The position numbers were made by a program, and so were the translations under genes. Source: Acidipila rosea (GTDB lineage Bacteria > Acidobacteriota > Terriglobia > Terriglobales > Acidobacteriaceae). From it: a stretch of 64,000 nucleotides of DNA. Where the stretch lies: NCBI RefSeq assembly GCF_004339725.1, contig NZ_SMGK01000002.1:806001-870000 (forward strand). The letters run 5' to 3'. Each line of letters starts with the position of its first letter. The stretch's first letter is position 1. Positions 26,218 through 36,151 of the stretch are shown piece by piece. The notes beneath the pieces were generated by a model that saw only the letters and a list, made by a program, of their open reading frames with translations, was not told the DNA's origin and made no database searches.

Positions 26218-28842
26218 TTACTTCAGGTTGATGTTTAACGAGCCGATATACTCCCGCGGCGCGCCCGGATCCACCAGCGTATATCCTCCAAAGCTCGTGC
26301 CGAAATAGCCGCCGCTCGTGATGTACGCCGTCGGGTTGTATTCCTTGTTGAACAGGTTCTCGACACCCAGCGAGAGCTTCAGCGGAATCTTCGACATCCA
26401 CGACGGCAGGCTGCTGAAGTAGCGTCCCGTTCCATCGAGCGATGCATCCATGTTCAAGTTCACCACCCCATACCCCGGCGACGTCTGCTTGGTCGGCCCC
26501 GACGTCACGTTGCTGAAGAGATACCGCGTCCCCACATACTGCCACCACAGCCCCGGCGTAAATACAATGCCTTTATCGTCCGCCTTCAGCAGCGAAGTCA
26601 GCCCGAGGTTGGTCGTGTACTTCGGCGTATTTGAGATCGGATAGCTCGCAAAGTTCGTCGTCGATCCCCCCGGCACATAGGAGAGAAAGTAGTCATGCTG
26701 CACAATCGCGTTGCCGTGCACCTGCACAAAGCGGTTAGGCGCTTCGTCGAAGTTGATCGACACCCCGTTATAGGCCGCCGACGCCAGTGAGAAGGTAGCC
26801 GGCACTGAAGTATTCGAGAACTGCACGATCACCGTCTCGTTGGTCAGTTTCTCGTGGTAAAAAGTCGCATCCAGCGAGCATGTCCCAAAGATCGGCGCCG
26901 GACACTTCGTCACCAGCAGCCCCGCTTCCGAGTTCGCGCTCTTCACCGCCTTCAACGCATTCAGGTCGACTGACTTGGCCGAGCGGTTCGCGCCAAACGC
27001 CCCATCCGTCGGGTTCTGATAGGTGATGGCGAAGTTGCCATGCAGCGTCAGCCAGTCGATCGCGTGATACTGCGCGCCGACGGAGGGCGACAGCTTTGAG
27101 AAGTTCTTGCTCGCGTCCGCAGCCAGCTCCGGATCGTTTGCCGGCGGTGAATTCGGAAACTCCGACAGCCCTGTGTTGAAGAAGCTCGTCCGAAACATCT
27201 GCTCCGCCAGCCCCGGCGTAATGCTGATCTTCTGGTGCCACATGTCTATCCGGTCCTGCACAAACAGAAATCCGTAGTCGTTGTGCATCTTGAAGGCGTT
27301 GAAGAAGCTCGGACTATCCTTGCTCGTCCCCAGGTTCGGGTTGAACAGCGCCACCTTCGAGTGATACATCCCGTGCATCAGGTAGCCGCCAAACGATATG
27401 TCGTTATGCGGAGCTCTCGTTGAAAAAACAGCGCGGTCGCCGAATTCATTGGAAGATGGGTCATACCACTCCGAGTGCGTATTCGCCAGCGGCCCGTAGT
27501 AGTTCACCACCCGGTTATGCAGCCGGTAGCCATGCCGGTACCAGCTTGAGGCGTCCAGGTTCAGGTTCTGTGCCAGCGCCACCTGCAGCTTCGCATACAC
27601 GATGTCGCTCTGCGTCTTGATCTGCTTGAACCACACATCCTTCGCCAGCGATGAGTAGAACCCGCTCGTCGGCTGGCTGTAGAGCTGTGCATCCGGCGGA
27701 ATCGGCGTACTCGGCGCCGCATCCACGCCGTACAGCCCAGTCGTCGTCACCGCATCGCCGTTTTCGCTGATCGGCGTCAGCGGCACAAAGTTGGGCCGAT
27801 ACTCCGTGTTGCGCCCGTGATAGTAGCCCACGCTGAAGTCGCCGCGATCGAACACCCGCAGCATCTTCGCAAACGTCGAGTACCCCGACGACGGCGCCGT
27901 GAACGTCGGGTTGCCGATCGTCCCCGTGCGAAACGTATCGTTCGCCGCATATCCGGCAGCCAGCACTCCCGACCAACCCTTGTACATTCCCGTATTCGCC
28001 ACGAAATGTTCCAGGTGCGTGTTGTAGCTGCCGTAGTCCGCGCCGCCGGTCATCGTAAATCCATGCTCCGTGCTCGGCTGCACCGGAACATAGTTCACCG
28101 TTCCGCCCACACTATCGAACCACCGGTTTGAGGGCGCTCCCGGCCCATAGTCCACCGCGATATTCGAGATCATATCCATGATCGGAATCTGCGTCGTCTG
28201 CCACTGCCCGTTATTCGCAATCATGTTGTTCATCGGAATGCCGTCGAAGAGAAAGCTGATCGCATTCCGCTGAACGTCTCCATTCACGCTCGACCATCCG
28301 CCCTTCACGCCGCGGATCACCACCTCGCTGCGCGCCGTCGCCGCCACGCCGCCGTATCCATACACAAACACGCCCGGAGCCGCCGTCAGCGCCTGCGCCG
28401 CACTGCCAAAGGGCCCTGCCACGCCTTCGATCTCCTGTTTCGAAATCGTCGCTTCTGTCACCGACGTCTCCGCCGCTCCTCCCGCCGTCACCGTCACTGA
28501 CTCTGACACGGACGCAAGCGTCATCTTGATCGGAAGACTCAGCGACCTGCTCCCCTGCAGCGTTATCGCGTGCGTAGTCGCGGTGAACTCCGCCTTCTCT
28601 GCACTGACTAGATAGCCCCCCGGTGCAAGGTTTGAAAAAGTGTAAGTGCCATCCGGCCCCGTCACCAGGCTCACCGAGACTCCGCTCCCCTGGTTCAGTA
28701 CCGTAACGCGCACCCCTGACAGCGCGACTCCGGAAGGTGTTGTAACTCGGCCCTGCAACTGGCTGCCCTGGGTGGTCTGGGCTGCCAGCAGGTGGTAGCC
28801 CATCAGAGACAACAGAACTGCGATTACGCGCAAAACACGCAT
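26218..28842 (-). CDS. TonB-dependent outer-membrane receptor
   Basis: An 874-residue outer-membrane receptor. A signal peptide is followed by a carboxypeptidase-regulatory-like domain (about residues 29-110, LQGRVTTPSGVALSGVRVTV), then a plug domain (about 130-260, with EVVIRGVKGG and SFLFDGIPMNN) and a C-terminal beta barrel. This architecture is typical of Acidobacteria and Bacteroidetes. The substrate is not evident and no siderophore or sugar genes are adjacent. GGAG precedes the ATG. Confidence 0.92.
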   Translation of the reverse strand: MRVLRVIAVLLSLMGYHLLAAQTTQGSQLQGRVTTPSGVALSGVRVTVLNQGSGVSVSLVTGPDGTYTFSNLAPGGYLVSAEKAEFTATTHAITLQGSRSLSLPIKMTLASVSESVTVTAGGAAETSVTEATISKQEIEGVAGPFGSAAQALTAAPGVFVYGYGGVAATARSEVVIRGVKGGWSSVNGDVQRNAISFLFDGIPMNNMIANNGQWQTTQIPIMDMISNIAVDYGPGAPSNRWFDSVGGTVNYVPVQPSTEHGFTMTGGADYGSYNTHLEHFVANTGMYKGWSGVLAAGYAANDTFRTGTIGNPTFTAPSSGYSTFAKMLRVFDRGDFSVGYYHGRNTEYRPNFVPLTPISENGDAVTTTGLYGVDAAPSTPIPPDAQLYSQPTSGFYSSLAKDVWFKQIKTQSDIVYAKLQVALAQNLNLDASSWYRHGYRLHNRVVNYYGPLANTHSEWYDPSSNEFGDRAVFSTRAPHNDISFGGYLMHGMYHSKVALFNPNLGTSKDSPSFFNAFKMHNDYGFLFVQDRIDMWHQKISITPGLAEQMFRTSFFNTGLSEFPNSPPANDPELAADASKNFSKLSPSVGAQYHAIDWLTLHGNFAITYQNPTDGAFGANRSAKSVDLNALKAVKSANSEAGLLVTKCPAPIFGTCSLDATFYHEKLTNETVIVQFSNTSVPATFSLASAAYNGVSINFDEAPNRFVQVHGNAIVQHDYFLSYVPGGSTTNFASYPISNTPKYTTNLGLTSLLKADDKGIVFTPGLWWQYVGTRYLFSNVTSGPTKQTSPGYGVVNLNMDASLDGTGRYFSSLPSWMSKIPLKLSLGVENLFNKEYNPTAYITSGGYFGTSFGGYTLVDPGAPREYIGSLNINLK

Positions 28843-29117
28843 ATTTGGTGGACTCCGAAAGTTTCAGTGAATTTGGTTTTCTCTCAGCCCGTCAGTTCGA
28901 ATGAACCTATCTGCCGAAGATGGAATAGCTTGTGAAGCTGTTCCCATTTCTAACTGGAGCAACCTTCGCGAGTGTCAACAGTGGGTGAATGATGTAAAAA
29001 CCTTTTTAATTGGCAATCAGCGCCTGCAGTTAATCTTTCATTGCATTCAGCACTGCTTAAGCTTGCAACCCAAATGAAACATCAGCGGCAGCACCATCCA
29101 CTGCTCCAAAACGAAAA

Positions 29118-29147
29118 ACTGCCGCTTCACTTTCGCGAAGCGGCAGT
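29118..29147 (-). terminator. Intrinsic terminator of hpf
   Basis: A perfect 11-bp stem, ACTGCCGCTTC and GAAGCGGCAGT, with an 8-base loop. On the minus strand it is followed by a run of T, 28 bp after the hpf stop. It closes the lptC/A-lptB-rpoN-hpf cluster. Confidence 0.85.
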
Positions 29148-29175
29148 CTGTTTTCCATCTTCTATTTCGCAGTTC

Positions 29176-29841
29176 CTACGGAGCTTCGATCAGTTCCATC
29201 TTTCCATCCCGCTTCCGGTGCAGCACATTCAGCTTGCCCACCATGTCGCGAAACACAAACACCTCGCGGTCGCGAAACTCCGCTTCCTTCACCGCCTCTT
29301 CCAGCGTCATCGGGCGCAGCGCCACTGAGTCCAGTGACCGCACCACGTGCGGCTCGGCAATCGGCGTCTTCGCCGGAAAGGAATGCACCGTCACCGGAAT
29401 CGAGGCCTTCGCGTGTCCGTTGCCGTTCGTGCTCCCGCTGCCGCTGCTCTTGCTGTTGGTCTTCGGCGTCACGGCTTCGGCTGCCGTCCGGCTCACGCGC
29501 CTCTGGCGCGACAACTCCGGCTCCGCATCGATCTTCTCGTCCTTGGTTTGCCGCTTCTTCGAGTGCAGTTTCTTCTTGCAGCGGATCGCCTGAGTCTCCG
29601 CCTTATCCAGCGCTTCGCGGAGCGCCGTCTCCATCACCGTCGACTCTGAAATGCCGACCAGGTCCTGCAGCTTGCATTTCACGGTGATTTCAGCAATCTG
29701 ACGGTACTTCTCCGCCGTCAGCACAACGTGGGCATTGATCGTATCTCCAAGGACTTTGGCAATGCGCGCCATCGATTCCTCGGCCAGCGTCTTCAACGCC
29801 GGGGTGACGGTCACCTGTCTGCCGGTGTACTCAACCTGCAT
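29176..29841 (-). CDS. hpf: Ribosome hibernation promoting factor, long form
   Basis: A 221-residue protein. Residues about 1-100 are the S30AE/RaiA domain that binds the 30S decoding site (MQVEYTGRQVTVTPALK). A charged linker of about 65 residues leads to the C-terminal dimerisation domain (SVALRPMTLEEAVKEAEFRD to the end), which joins two 30S subunits into 100S ribosomes in long HPFs. AAGGGAG precedes the ATG. Its place just after rpoN is the conserved order in many bacteria. Confidence 0.95.
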   Translation of the reverse strand: MQVEYTGRQVTVTPALKTLAEESMARIAKVLGDTINAHVVLTAEKYRQIAEITVKCKLQDLVGISESTVMETALREALDKAETQAIRCKKKLHSKKRQTKDEKIDAEPELSRQRRVSRTAAEAVTPKTNSKSSGSGSTNGNGHAKASIPVTVHSFPAKTPIAEPHVVRSLDSVALRPMTLEEAVKEAEFRDREVFVFRDMVGKLNVLHRKRDGKMELIEAP

Positions 29842-29894
29842 GGTGAAAGCTCCCTTCGGGTACAGTAGTTTGACGTAAAAAATGCGAGTATACG

Positions 29895-31574
29895 CTACCC
29901 GCGTACCCTTCGCTGGTGCGTACTTGGTATCCGCATATCCTCTCGATACTTCGCTACCGTCCGCCGCGTCACGTTGATTCCCGATGTTTGCAGCATCAGC
30001 GCGATCTGGTCGTCGGTCAGCGGCTTGCTCGGATCCTCCTCTTCGATCAGCTTCTTTACCCTCCGCTTCAGCAGCATCAGCGGCGTTCCCGCGCCCTCCG
30101 GCCCGTTCACGCCCTCTGAGAAGAAGAAGCGCAGCTCATACACACCCTGCGGCGTGTGCACATATTTGTTTGATACCGCCCGGCTCACCGTCGATGGATG
30201 CACACCGATCTCTTCAGCCACTTCCTTGATCATCATCGGCTTCATCGCCTCGACGCCGTACTCAAGGAAGTCCTGTTGCCGTCTTACAATCGCCTCGCAC
30301 GTACGCAGGATCGTATTCTTCCGCTGCTCGATATTCCTCATCAGCTGCAGCGCCGAGCGATAGCGTTCCTTCACGTAATCCTTGACGTCTTTGCCTGCAT
30401 CCTGCTGCGTCAGCAGCTTCCGGTAGCCCTGGTTCAGCCGCAGCGTCGGCATGTCCTCTTCGTTCATTGAGACGACATACTCATCGCCCCGCTTCACAAA
30501 CGCAACGTCCGGCTCAATCAGTCGCGCATCCGAGCGGTTATACCTCTGCCCCGGCCTCGGGTCCAGCGTGCGGATAAAGTCGATCACCTGCTGCGCCTGG
30601 TCCACCGTCAGCCCTGCCGCCCGCGACACCTCGCGCAGGTCGCGCTTCTGCAGCAGCGAGAGGTGCTTGTCTACGATCTTCATCGAAGAGTCGAAGATCC
30701 ACGGCTGCCCGCAGGAGAGCTTCTCGTTGGCCGATGCCGCCATCTCCGCCATGATGCCCGCGTGGCTCATCCCATTCTGCTGGCCGTTGCCGTTGTGCCC
30801 GTTGCGGCTGTTCTGCGCCGCCTTCCGCGCATAGATCAGGTTGAACTCCCGCTGCTGCACCTCGATCTGCACCATCAGGCACTCGCGCAGACCGCGCGTC
30901 GCTATCCCCACCGGGTCCAGCTGCCGCACCAGCTTCAGTCCTTCTTCCAGGTGCTTCCGCGCCCGCTCCACCACCGCCTCCGGCAGTGAGGCCCGCGGCT
31001 CGCCGTCCTCGTTTCCGTTCTCTGCTTCTGCCTCGGGCGCCAGCTGCTCCCGCAGATAGCCATCCAGCAGCTCCTCATCCGTCGCCGGCAGGTAGCCGTC
31101 TTCGTCCAGGTTGCCGATGATGTACTCGGCCGCCTCGCGCATCGCCGGCGTCAGGCTCAGCGATCCCAGCTGCCAGAAGAGATGGTCGCTCAGCGTTCCC
31201 GGCTTCGAGAGATAGTTCTCGATCGAGGGCGTCTCCGTCAGTTCGAAACTGTTCGGTGACCGGAAGCCCGGGTCCAGATATTCCTGGAAATAGGAGCCGA
31301 AGTCGATCTCGTCGAAGGGGTCTTTCTTGTCCGCCTCGCCATCGGCCGCCTTCAGGTCGATCGGGCGCTCTTCCTCATTCCGCGCCGTGTCGTCGATCAG
31401 CGGAAGATTCTCGTCCAGCTCCTCGAGAATCGGGTTCTCGGTGATCTCAGCGTTGATCATCTCCTTCAACTCGAGCTTGTTCAACGCCAGCACGCTGACC
31501 ATCTGCATCAGGCCCGGGGTCAGGATCTGTCGTTGAGATACTTTAAGGTTCAGCTTTGGTTGCAGAAGTGGCAT
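29895..31574 (-). CDS. rpoN: RNA polymerase sigma-54 factor
   Basis: A 559-residue sigma-54. Region I at the N-terminus is glutamine/leucine-rich (LLQPKLNLKVSQRQILTPGL), the core-binding domain lies in the middle, and a helix-turn-helix (EVAEEIGVHPSTVSRAVSNK) precedes the C-terminal RpoN box TRRTVAKYRE (about residues 536-545; the usual first Ala is Thr). It reads -24/-12 promoters, and one such site lies upstream of flbD in this window. Within region II there is an asparagine/glycine-rich insertion (NSRNGHNGNGQQNG). Confidence 0.97.
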   Translation of the reverse strand: MPLLQPKLNLKVSQRQILTPGLMQMVSVLALNKLELKEMINAEITENPILEELDENLPLIDDTARNEEERPIDLKAADGEADKKDPFDEIDFGSYFQEYLDPGFRSPNSFELTETPSIENYLSKPGTLSDHLFWQLGSLSLTPAMREAAEYIIGNLDEDGYLPATDEELLDGYLREQLAPEAEAENGNEDGEPRASLPEAVVERARKHLEEGLKLVRQLDPVGIATRGLRECLMVQIEVQQREFNLIYARKAAQNSRNGHNGNGQQNGMSHAGIMAEMAASANEKLSCGQPWIFDSSMKIVDKHLSLLQKRDLREVSRAAGLTVDQAQQVIDFIRTLDPRPGQRYNRSDARLIEPDVAFVKRGDEYVVSMNEEDMPTLRLNQGYRKLLTQQDAGKDVKDYVKERYRSALQLMRNIEQRKNTILRTCEAIVRRQQDFLEYGVEAMKPMMIKEVAEEIGVHPSTVSRAVSNKYVHTPQGVYELRFFFSEGVNGPEGAGTPLMLLKRRVKKLIEEEDPSKPLTDDQIALMLQTSGINVTRRTVAKYREDMRIPSTHQRRVRG

Positions 31575-31761
31575 CGCAGTATTGCACCAGGTATCAATCT
31601 TAGTAAGGGTTTTGGTTCCTTCAGTCTATAGTTGAAACCTTCCGGCCAGAAAGAGCTACATTACAGGCGGCAGCACTTTGGTCACCGCTGGAGTACACAT
31701 TCACCACCGGCATCGCCGGCGAAATCTTCTCCAGTTTTCCCCACTCATCCATCTCCGCCCC

Positions 31762-32490
31762 TCAATCGAGCGAGAAACCCTCGCCCAGGTATACCCGGCG
31801 AACCTCGGCATCTCTTCCCAGCTGGTCCGGCGTTCCATGCCGGAAGATCCGGCCCTCGTTGATAATGTACGCTCTATCGGTCACGGACAGCGTTTCACGA
31901 ACGTTATGATCTGTTATTAACACGCCGATGCCGCTCGCCTTCAGATCAAAAATGATCTCCTGAAGATCGAGGACCGCTATGGGATCGATTCCCGAAAAGG
32001 GCTCGTCCAGCAGGATGAACGATGGCTGAATGCACAGGCATCGCGCAATCTCCACCCTTCGCCGCTCACCGCCCGAGAGCGCGTAGCCGCGCGTCTTGCG
32101 AATATGTCCGAGGTTCAGCTGCTCGATCAGCTTCTCCGTCCGCGCCCGCCGCATCTCTGTTGAGATTGACTGCGCTTCCAGCACCGCCAGAATGTTTTCC
32201 TCGACGGTAAGTTTTCTGAAGACCGAAGGCTCCTGCGGCAAATAGCTGATGCCGTACTGCCGCGCCCGCAGATACATCGGCACCCGGGTGATATCCTGCC
32301 CGTCCGCCAGCACCCGTCCGGTATCCGGCGTCACCAGTCCGACGATCATGTAGAAGCTCGTCGTCTTGCCCGCGCCGTTCGGCCCCAGCAGCCCCACGAC
32401 CTCGCCCCTGGAGATCTCCAGGCTTACGCCGCGCACTACCTGCCGTCCCTTGTAGGATTTGCCGATTTCGTCAGTAGAGAGCTTCTGCAT
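31762..32490 (-). CDS. lptB: LPS export ABC transporter ATPase LptB
   Basis: A 242-residue cytoplasmic ATPase. Walker A is [16 protein letters not shown], the signature is [15 protein letters not shown], Walker B is [16 protein letters not shown], and the H-loop is [11 protein letters not shown]. This is the standard LptB sequence, powering extraction of lipopolysaccharide from the inner membrane with LptF/G. The ATG directly follows the stop of the LptC/LptA-like gene, so the two are co-translated. rpoN follows after 187 bp. Confidence 0.96.
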   Translation of the reverse strand: MQKLSTDEIGKSYKGRQVVRGVSLEISRGEVVGLLGPNGAGKTTSFYMIVGLVTPDTGRVLADGQDITRVPMYLRARQYGISYLPQEPSVFRKLTVEENILAVLEAQSISTEMRRARTEKLIEQLNLGHIRKTRGYALSGGERRRVEIARCLCIQPSFILLDEPFSGIDPIAVLDLQEIIFDLKASGIGVLITDHNVRETLSVTDRAYIINEGRIFRHGTPDQLGRDAEVRRVYLGEGFSLD

Positions 32491-34896
32491 TTATTTCGGT
32501 ACGCGCGTGTCGGTCACAGCTCCAGACTGCCCTCCAGTTACCTCGACGCTATCATCCTGACTATTGAAAATCAATGCGGCCCCCGTGGTCCGGCCATGCT
32601 GTGCATCTTCAATCATTGGCTGCCGTTTCGGGCTGCCCGTCAGCACATATTTGCCGTCCTTAGCCGTGTAGACCAGCTTCTCGCCCGTCCCCTTGCGCCC
32701 CGGCTGCGTCAGCACCACGTGTCCCATCGCCACGATGTGGTCAATCTGGCTCGTGTGCGTCTGCTTCGCCGTCTGGGCATGCGTCCCGTTTGCCGCTGCC
32801 AGATACACCTGCGCCTCGTCGGAGTGGATCGTCCCATCCGCGTCCTCGGCCTTCACCCCACCGCGAAAATCTCCGCGCCGGTCCTGGTCGGAGTAGTCCA
32901 GCGTCCCGCTCTCGATCCGCACCACGTCAGCCTGCCGCTTCGGCCCCAGCATCGTCGCCAGCGTCGTGCGAACCCCCATCGTGCCCTTCGCTCCATGCGC
33001 CCGCAGCGACCCGTCCTTGCGCGACAGCTCGATCACCGGCGCGGTAATCGAGTTCGCCCCCTGCCACATGTGCGGCGGAGCCTTCTCCGTTCCCGTAAAC
33101 CGGCTGATGCCGCTCGCGTGCGCAAACTCCGCCGCCGCCGCTACGATATGCACCGGCCCTTCGCCGCCCAGCTGCGGCCCTCCGCCCGGCTGCCCGTTAT
33201 TCTTCTCCCCGTTGTTCTTCTCCTGGTAGGTCGCTCTCACGTCGCCCTTCGCCGCCGCGTCCCCCGATTCCCGGTTATAGTCCACCGCGCTCGCCGTCAG
33301 GTCCAGCGCCCCGTTCTCCAGCCGCGCCCCTCCCGTCAGGTGCAGCACCTGGTCCGCCTCGTGGTAATCGGCACGCTGCGCCGTCGCATGCAGCCCCGCC
33401 GCGCCCTTCTTCGCCGGCGTCTGCGTCAGCACCACGTGCCCCACCTGCACCGCCGAGCTGATCTGGCTCGTGTTGAATCCGCCCTGCTCCGCCTGCTTCG
33501 CGTCCCGTCCCGCCGCCCGCTCCGCCGGCGCCGGCGCAAACAGCACCTTCAGCACATCTCCGCTGCTGGTGTTCACACTTCCGTCCTGCGCCTTGTCGAT
33601 AATCTTCGTCTGCCCGCTGCCATCCAGCTGCCGTATCGTGTTCCGCTCGCCCAGCGTCGCCAGCAGCTGATCGCCCATGAGCGTCGTATCCTGCCCCGCG
33701 CCCTTGGTTGGCAGCGAACGCAGCGTCATCACCGCTCCCCCGCGCACCAGCACCTTGTCCGCCAAGCTCTTGTTCCCCGGCTCCTGCCTGAAGTTCACAT
33801 CCACCTGCGAACCCCGCAGCTCCCGCGTCGCCGATCCCCGCGGGTCTCCGCGCAGCCCGTTCACCTGTTCCACCACGCTCACCGTGTTGCGCAGCTGCGC
33901 ATGCGTGATCGTCGACTCCGGCCCAAAGTTCACCGTGCCCTCATTCGCCACCCCGTGCATCGTCTGCCCCGGCCGCTTCATCGCAAAGATGACGCCGCCG
34001 CTCATGTCCGCCCGCGTCGGCTGGCTCTTCCCGTCCAGCAGAATCACCGCCTTCTGCGACTGCATCGTCGTACCTGTATCCGTCGCCACGTGCACATCGC
34101 CCTCGGCGTCGATCCGGTCCGTCGTCCCGTCTTTTCTGAAGTGCAGCACCGCTGTCTTCGCCGAGCTCTTCTCGTTCCTGAAGTCGGTCACCGGGCTCAG
34201 CAGATACGCCTGCTGCGTCGACCGCATCATCTGCGCATGCGCCGCATGCACCGTCGCCGCATTCCCGTCCGTACTCGTCGTAAACTCGACCTGGCTGCCC
34301 AGCACCAGCAGCCCCGTCTTCGAGTTGTAACTCGCTCCCATCGCCTGCCCTGCCGCCTTCGGCAGCTGAAACTCCGCGTGCTGCGCCGTCTCTGCCTCGC
34401 CCGTCTTCTGGTTAAAGCTCAGCCCGCTCGTCTTCACATGGATCGTCGACCGCTGCGCCTGCCCATCGTTCCCGTCGCCCTTCTCGGCTCCCTCGCCCGC
34501 CGGGCCCTCCAGGTCGATCTCCACCTGTCCCTGCGCCGTCGCAATCCCCGCCGCCTGGTCATAGTCGAAGTCGCTGCCGTAGATCTTGTCCACCCGCCCG
34601 CTGCCCGGCGGCCCATAGAGCGTGATCGCCACATCGTGCAGCAGCGCATGGCCGCCTTTGAACTGCGTCAGCTTCGACGCCCGCAGCGTAAACAGCGTGT
34701 GCCCCTGCCCATCTGATTGGGAATAGGTGAACCCGTTCGCCGTCTGCTGAATATTCGCGCCCAGCTTCCCCGGCAGGTCTTTGGTGATGCGCGTCAGCTG
34801 CCGCCGCGCATAAAAGAAGAACCCCGCCAGCACCACCACCAGCAGCACCGCCGCGACAATGATCCCCCTGCGCAGCTTCTCGATCGTCATCCGCAT
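32491..34896 (-). CDS. Large LptC/LptA (OstA)-like LPS transport protein
   Basis: An 801-residue protein with one N-terminal membrane anchor (IIVAAVLLVVVLAGFFFYA, about residues 13-31). An LptC-like beta-jellyroll (about 40-200) follows, then several OstA/LptA-like repeats: phrases such as GDVHVATDTGTTMQSQKAVI, HLTGGARLENGALDLTASAV and AMGHVVLTQPGRKGTGEKLV, each of the form 'write a modified version, then mask it', recur to the C-terminus. LptC and LptA are normally separate proteins of about 190 residues each. Here the periplasmic bridge appears to be one chain. The position directly before lptB supports the role. Confidence 0.82.
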   Translation of the reverse strand: MRMTIEKLRRGIIVAAVLLVVVLAGFFFYARRQLTRITKDLPGKLGANIQQTANGFTYSQSDGQGHTLFTLRASKLTQFKGGHALLHDVAITLYGPPGSGRVDKIYGSDFDYDQAAGIATAQGQVEIDLEGPAGEGAEKGDGNDGQAQRSTIHVKTSGLSFNQKTGEAETAQHAEFQLPKAAGQAMGASYNSKTGLLVLGSQVEFTTSTDGNAATVHAAHAQMMRSTQQAYLLSPVTDFRNEKSSAKTAVLHFRKDGTTDRIDAEGDVHVATDTGTTMQSQKAVILLDGKSQPTRADMSGGVIFAMKRPGQTMHGVANEGTVNFGPESTITHAQLRNTVSVVEQVNGLRGDPRGSATRELRGSQVDVNFRQEPGNKSLADKVLVRGGAVMTLRSLPTKGAGQDTTLMGDQLLATLGERNTIRQLDGSGQTKIIDKAQDGSVNTSSGDVLKVLFAPAPAERAAGRDAKQAEQGGFNTSQISSAVQVGHVVLTQTPAKKGAAGLHATAQRADYHEADQVLHLTGGARLENGALDLTASAVDYNRESGDAAAKGDVRATYQEKNNGEKNNGQPGGGPQLGGEGPVHIVAAAAEFAHASGISRFTGTEKAPPHMWQGANSITAPVIELSRKDGSLRAHGAKGTMGVRTTLATMLGPKRQADVVRIESGTLDYSDQDRRGDFRGGVKAEDADGTIHSDEAQVYLAAANGTHAQTAKQTHTSQIDHIVAMGHVVLTQPGRKGTGEKLVYTAKDGKYVLTGSPKRQPMIEDAQHGRTTGAALIFNSQDDSVEVTGGQSGAVTDTRVPK

Positions 34897-34932
34897 CTGC
34901 TGGTCATCCGTTCACGCAGCCGCACTGCCCCA

Positions 34933-35571
34933 CTAGTTCACCTGCTGCAGCCGCGCAATCAGCTTCTGCGCCAGGCTCTCCCCGGACTCCGACCACAGCA
35001 GCCGCGAAGAAATCCCGCAGTTCTGCTGCACCGCATTGGTGAAGTCGACCAGCATCTTCACGTTCTCCTTCACCTTCCGCGTCGCCTCCTCGTCCATCTC
35101 CACATCCTCATGCAGAAAGGCCGTATCCGGCCCGAAGTCCACTCGGATATGCCCGTTCTGCTCAAACGCGCCCTCGTCGAACTCCGGCCCAAAGCCCACA
35201 ATCCGCACCGTCCGCGCCTCCTTGCGCCAGATCGGGTCCAGCGGCCCCTGCGGCTCCGGAGCCCACAGCTCCCACGTCATCTCAAACTCATACGCAAAGT
35301 CGTCATGCAGCAGTTCCAGCGCCACCGGCACCGCCCGTCCCGGCTCTGAAGCCTCAAGCTCGTCCTCATCCGGCGGCTGGTTGGGGTTGATGTCATAAAT
35401 GCGCTGATACGCCGGCGTCTCGCGCCAGGAGATCGGATACGCAGCCGCCGCCTTCACCCCGGGAAACCCGCTGGTCGCAGCAAACTGTTCCATCACTTTC
35501 ACAAGCGCGGGGCCGAGCGAGAGAAGTCGAAAATTCGGATACCAAAGACTGAGGTAGAGTTGATCGGCCAT
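34933..35571 (-). CDS. Conserved protein of unknown function upstream of the LPS-export genes
   Basis: A 212-residue soluble protein with no signal peptide or membrane segment. It is acidic, with conserved-looking stretches LYLSLWYPNFRLLSLG and ELLHDDFAYEFEMTWELWAP. The C-terminal region is helical (ATRKVKENVKMLVDFTNAV). I do not recognise the family. It lies 36 bp before the LptC/LptA-like gene on the same strand and probably heads that operon. Confidence 0.72.
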   Translation of the reverse strand: MADQLYLSLWYPNFRLLSLGPALVKVMEQFAATSGFPGVKAAAAYPISWRETPAYQRIYDINPNQPPDEDELEASEPGRAVPVALELLHDDFAYEFEMTWELWAPEPQGPLDPIWRKEARTVRIVGFGPEFDEGAFEQNGHIRVDFGPDTAFLHEDVEMDEEATRKVKENVKMLVDFTNAVQQNCGISSRLLWSESGESLAQKLIARLQQVN

Positions 35572-35660
35572 CCCTCTATGCTAAGACCTTTCCCATTTTC
35601 CGTGCAGTCTCCCACCGCCCCCCTCCTGCCAAAACCGCTCATTGGCAGTAAGCTAACTTC

Positions 35661-35786
35661 ATGGGAAGCAAAAACGTAGGAAAACGAGAAACCAAGAAGC
35701 CCGCCAAACCCCAACCCAAACCGGCCCCCGGCCGCCGCCGCGAAGACGCCATCTCCACCCCCGCCACCATCAACAAAAAGCCCTGA
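35661..35786 (+). CDS. Small basic protein, 41 residues
   Basis: A short open frame reading MGSKNVGKRETKKPAKPQ and then a Pro/Lys/Arg-rich tail ending in INKKP. It is strongly basic and low in complexity, as in short nucleic-acid-associated proteins. No good ribosome-binding site is seen. It diverges from the LPS-operon head gene across 89 bp. I recall similar short lysine-rich proteins in Acidobacteria, but have no function to assign. Confidence 0.5.
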   Translation: MGSKNVGKRETKKPAKPQPKPAPGRRREDAISTPATINKKP

Positions 35787-36151
35787 TCGCTGAGTTGGTG
35801 CAGCCGCCATTCAATACGAAGGTGACGGTCCAGTGCTCCCTTTCGGCGGCTTCGCCAAGGAATATATCCTCCCCGATTCCATTGTTTACACGGACGAATG
35901 GTCGCAACTCTCCAGAGCCGATGTTCATTTCGCTTTTGGACGAGATTGCGGAGTCGCTGAAGTCACAGACTTTCGTAGAATCGAGAGATGTAAAGGATTC
36001 TCGGGTAATGGGCTGCATTATCCGCTGAGGCTTCTCTAGTGGGCTTATAATCAGGACTTTTCGCGCGCGGCTCACTGCTGCCAGAGTTGCCGCTCATGCT
36101 GCTGTGATTCTCCGGCGGACTGTATCATGACTCGCCGGAAAGGCTGATGGG
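35787..36151. other. Intergenic stretch without a convincing gene
   Basis: About 365 bases of lower GC content between the 41-residue frame and the convergent 271-residue gene. A plus-strand frame to about 36039 contains KEYILPDSIVYTDEWSQL, faintly like the ISXO2-type transposase segment with TDEW, but too little is present to call it. Confidence 0.4.

Noticed and set aside
32596..34716. 706-codon open frame on the plus strand opposite the LptC/LptA-like gene
   Set aside because: It is an antisense shadow of a GC-rich gene. Its translation is Arg/His/Leu-rich with no domain, and the opposite strand has a recognisable protein in a conserved cluster.
35790..36039. Possible IS1595/ISXO2 transposase remnant (VYTDEWSQL)
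   Set aside because: Only one short motif-like segment is present, with no neighbouring transposase motif, terminal repeats or target duplication.
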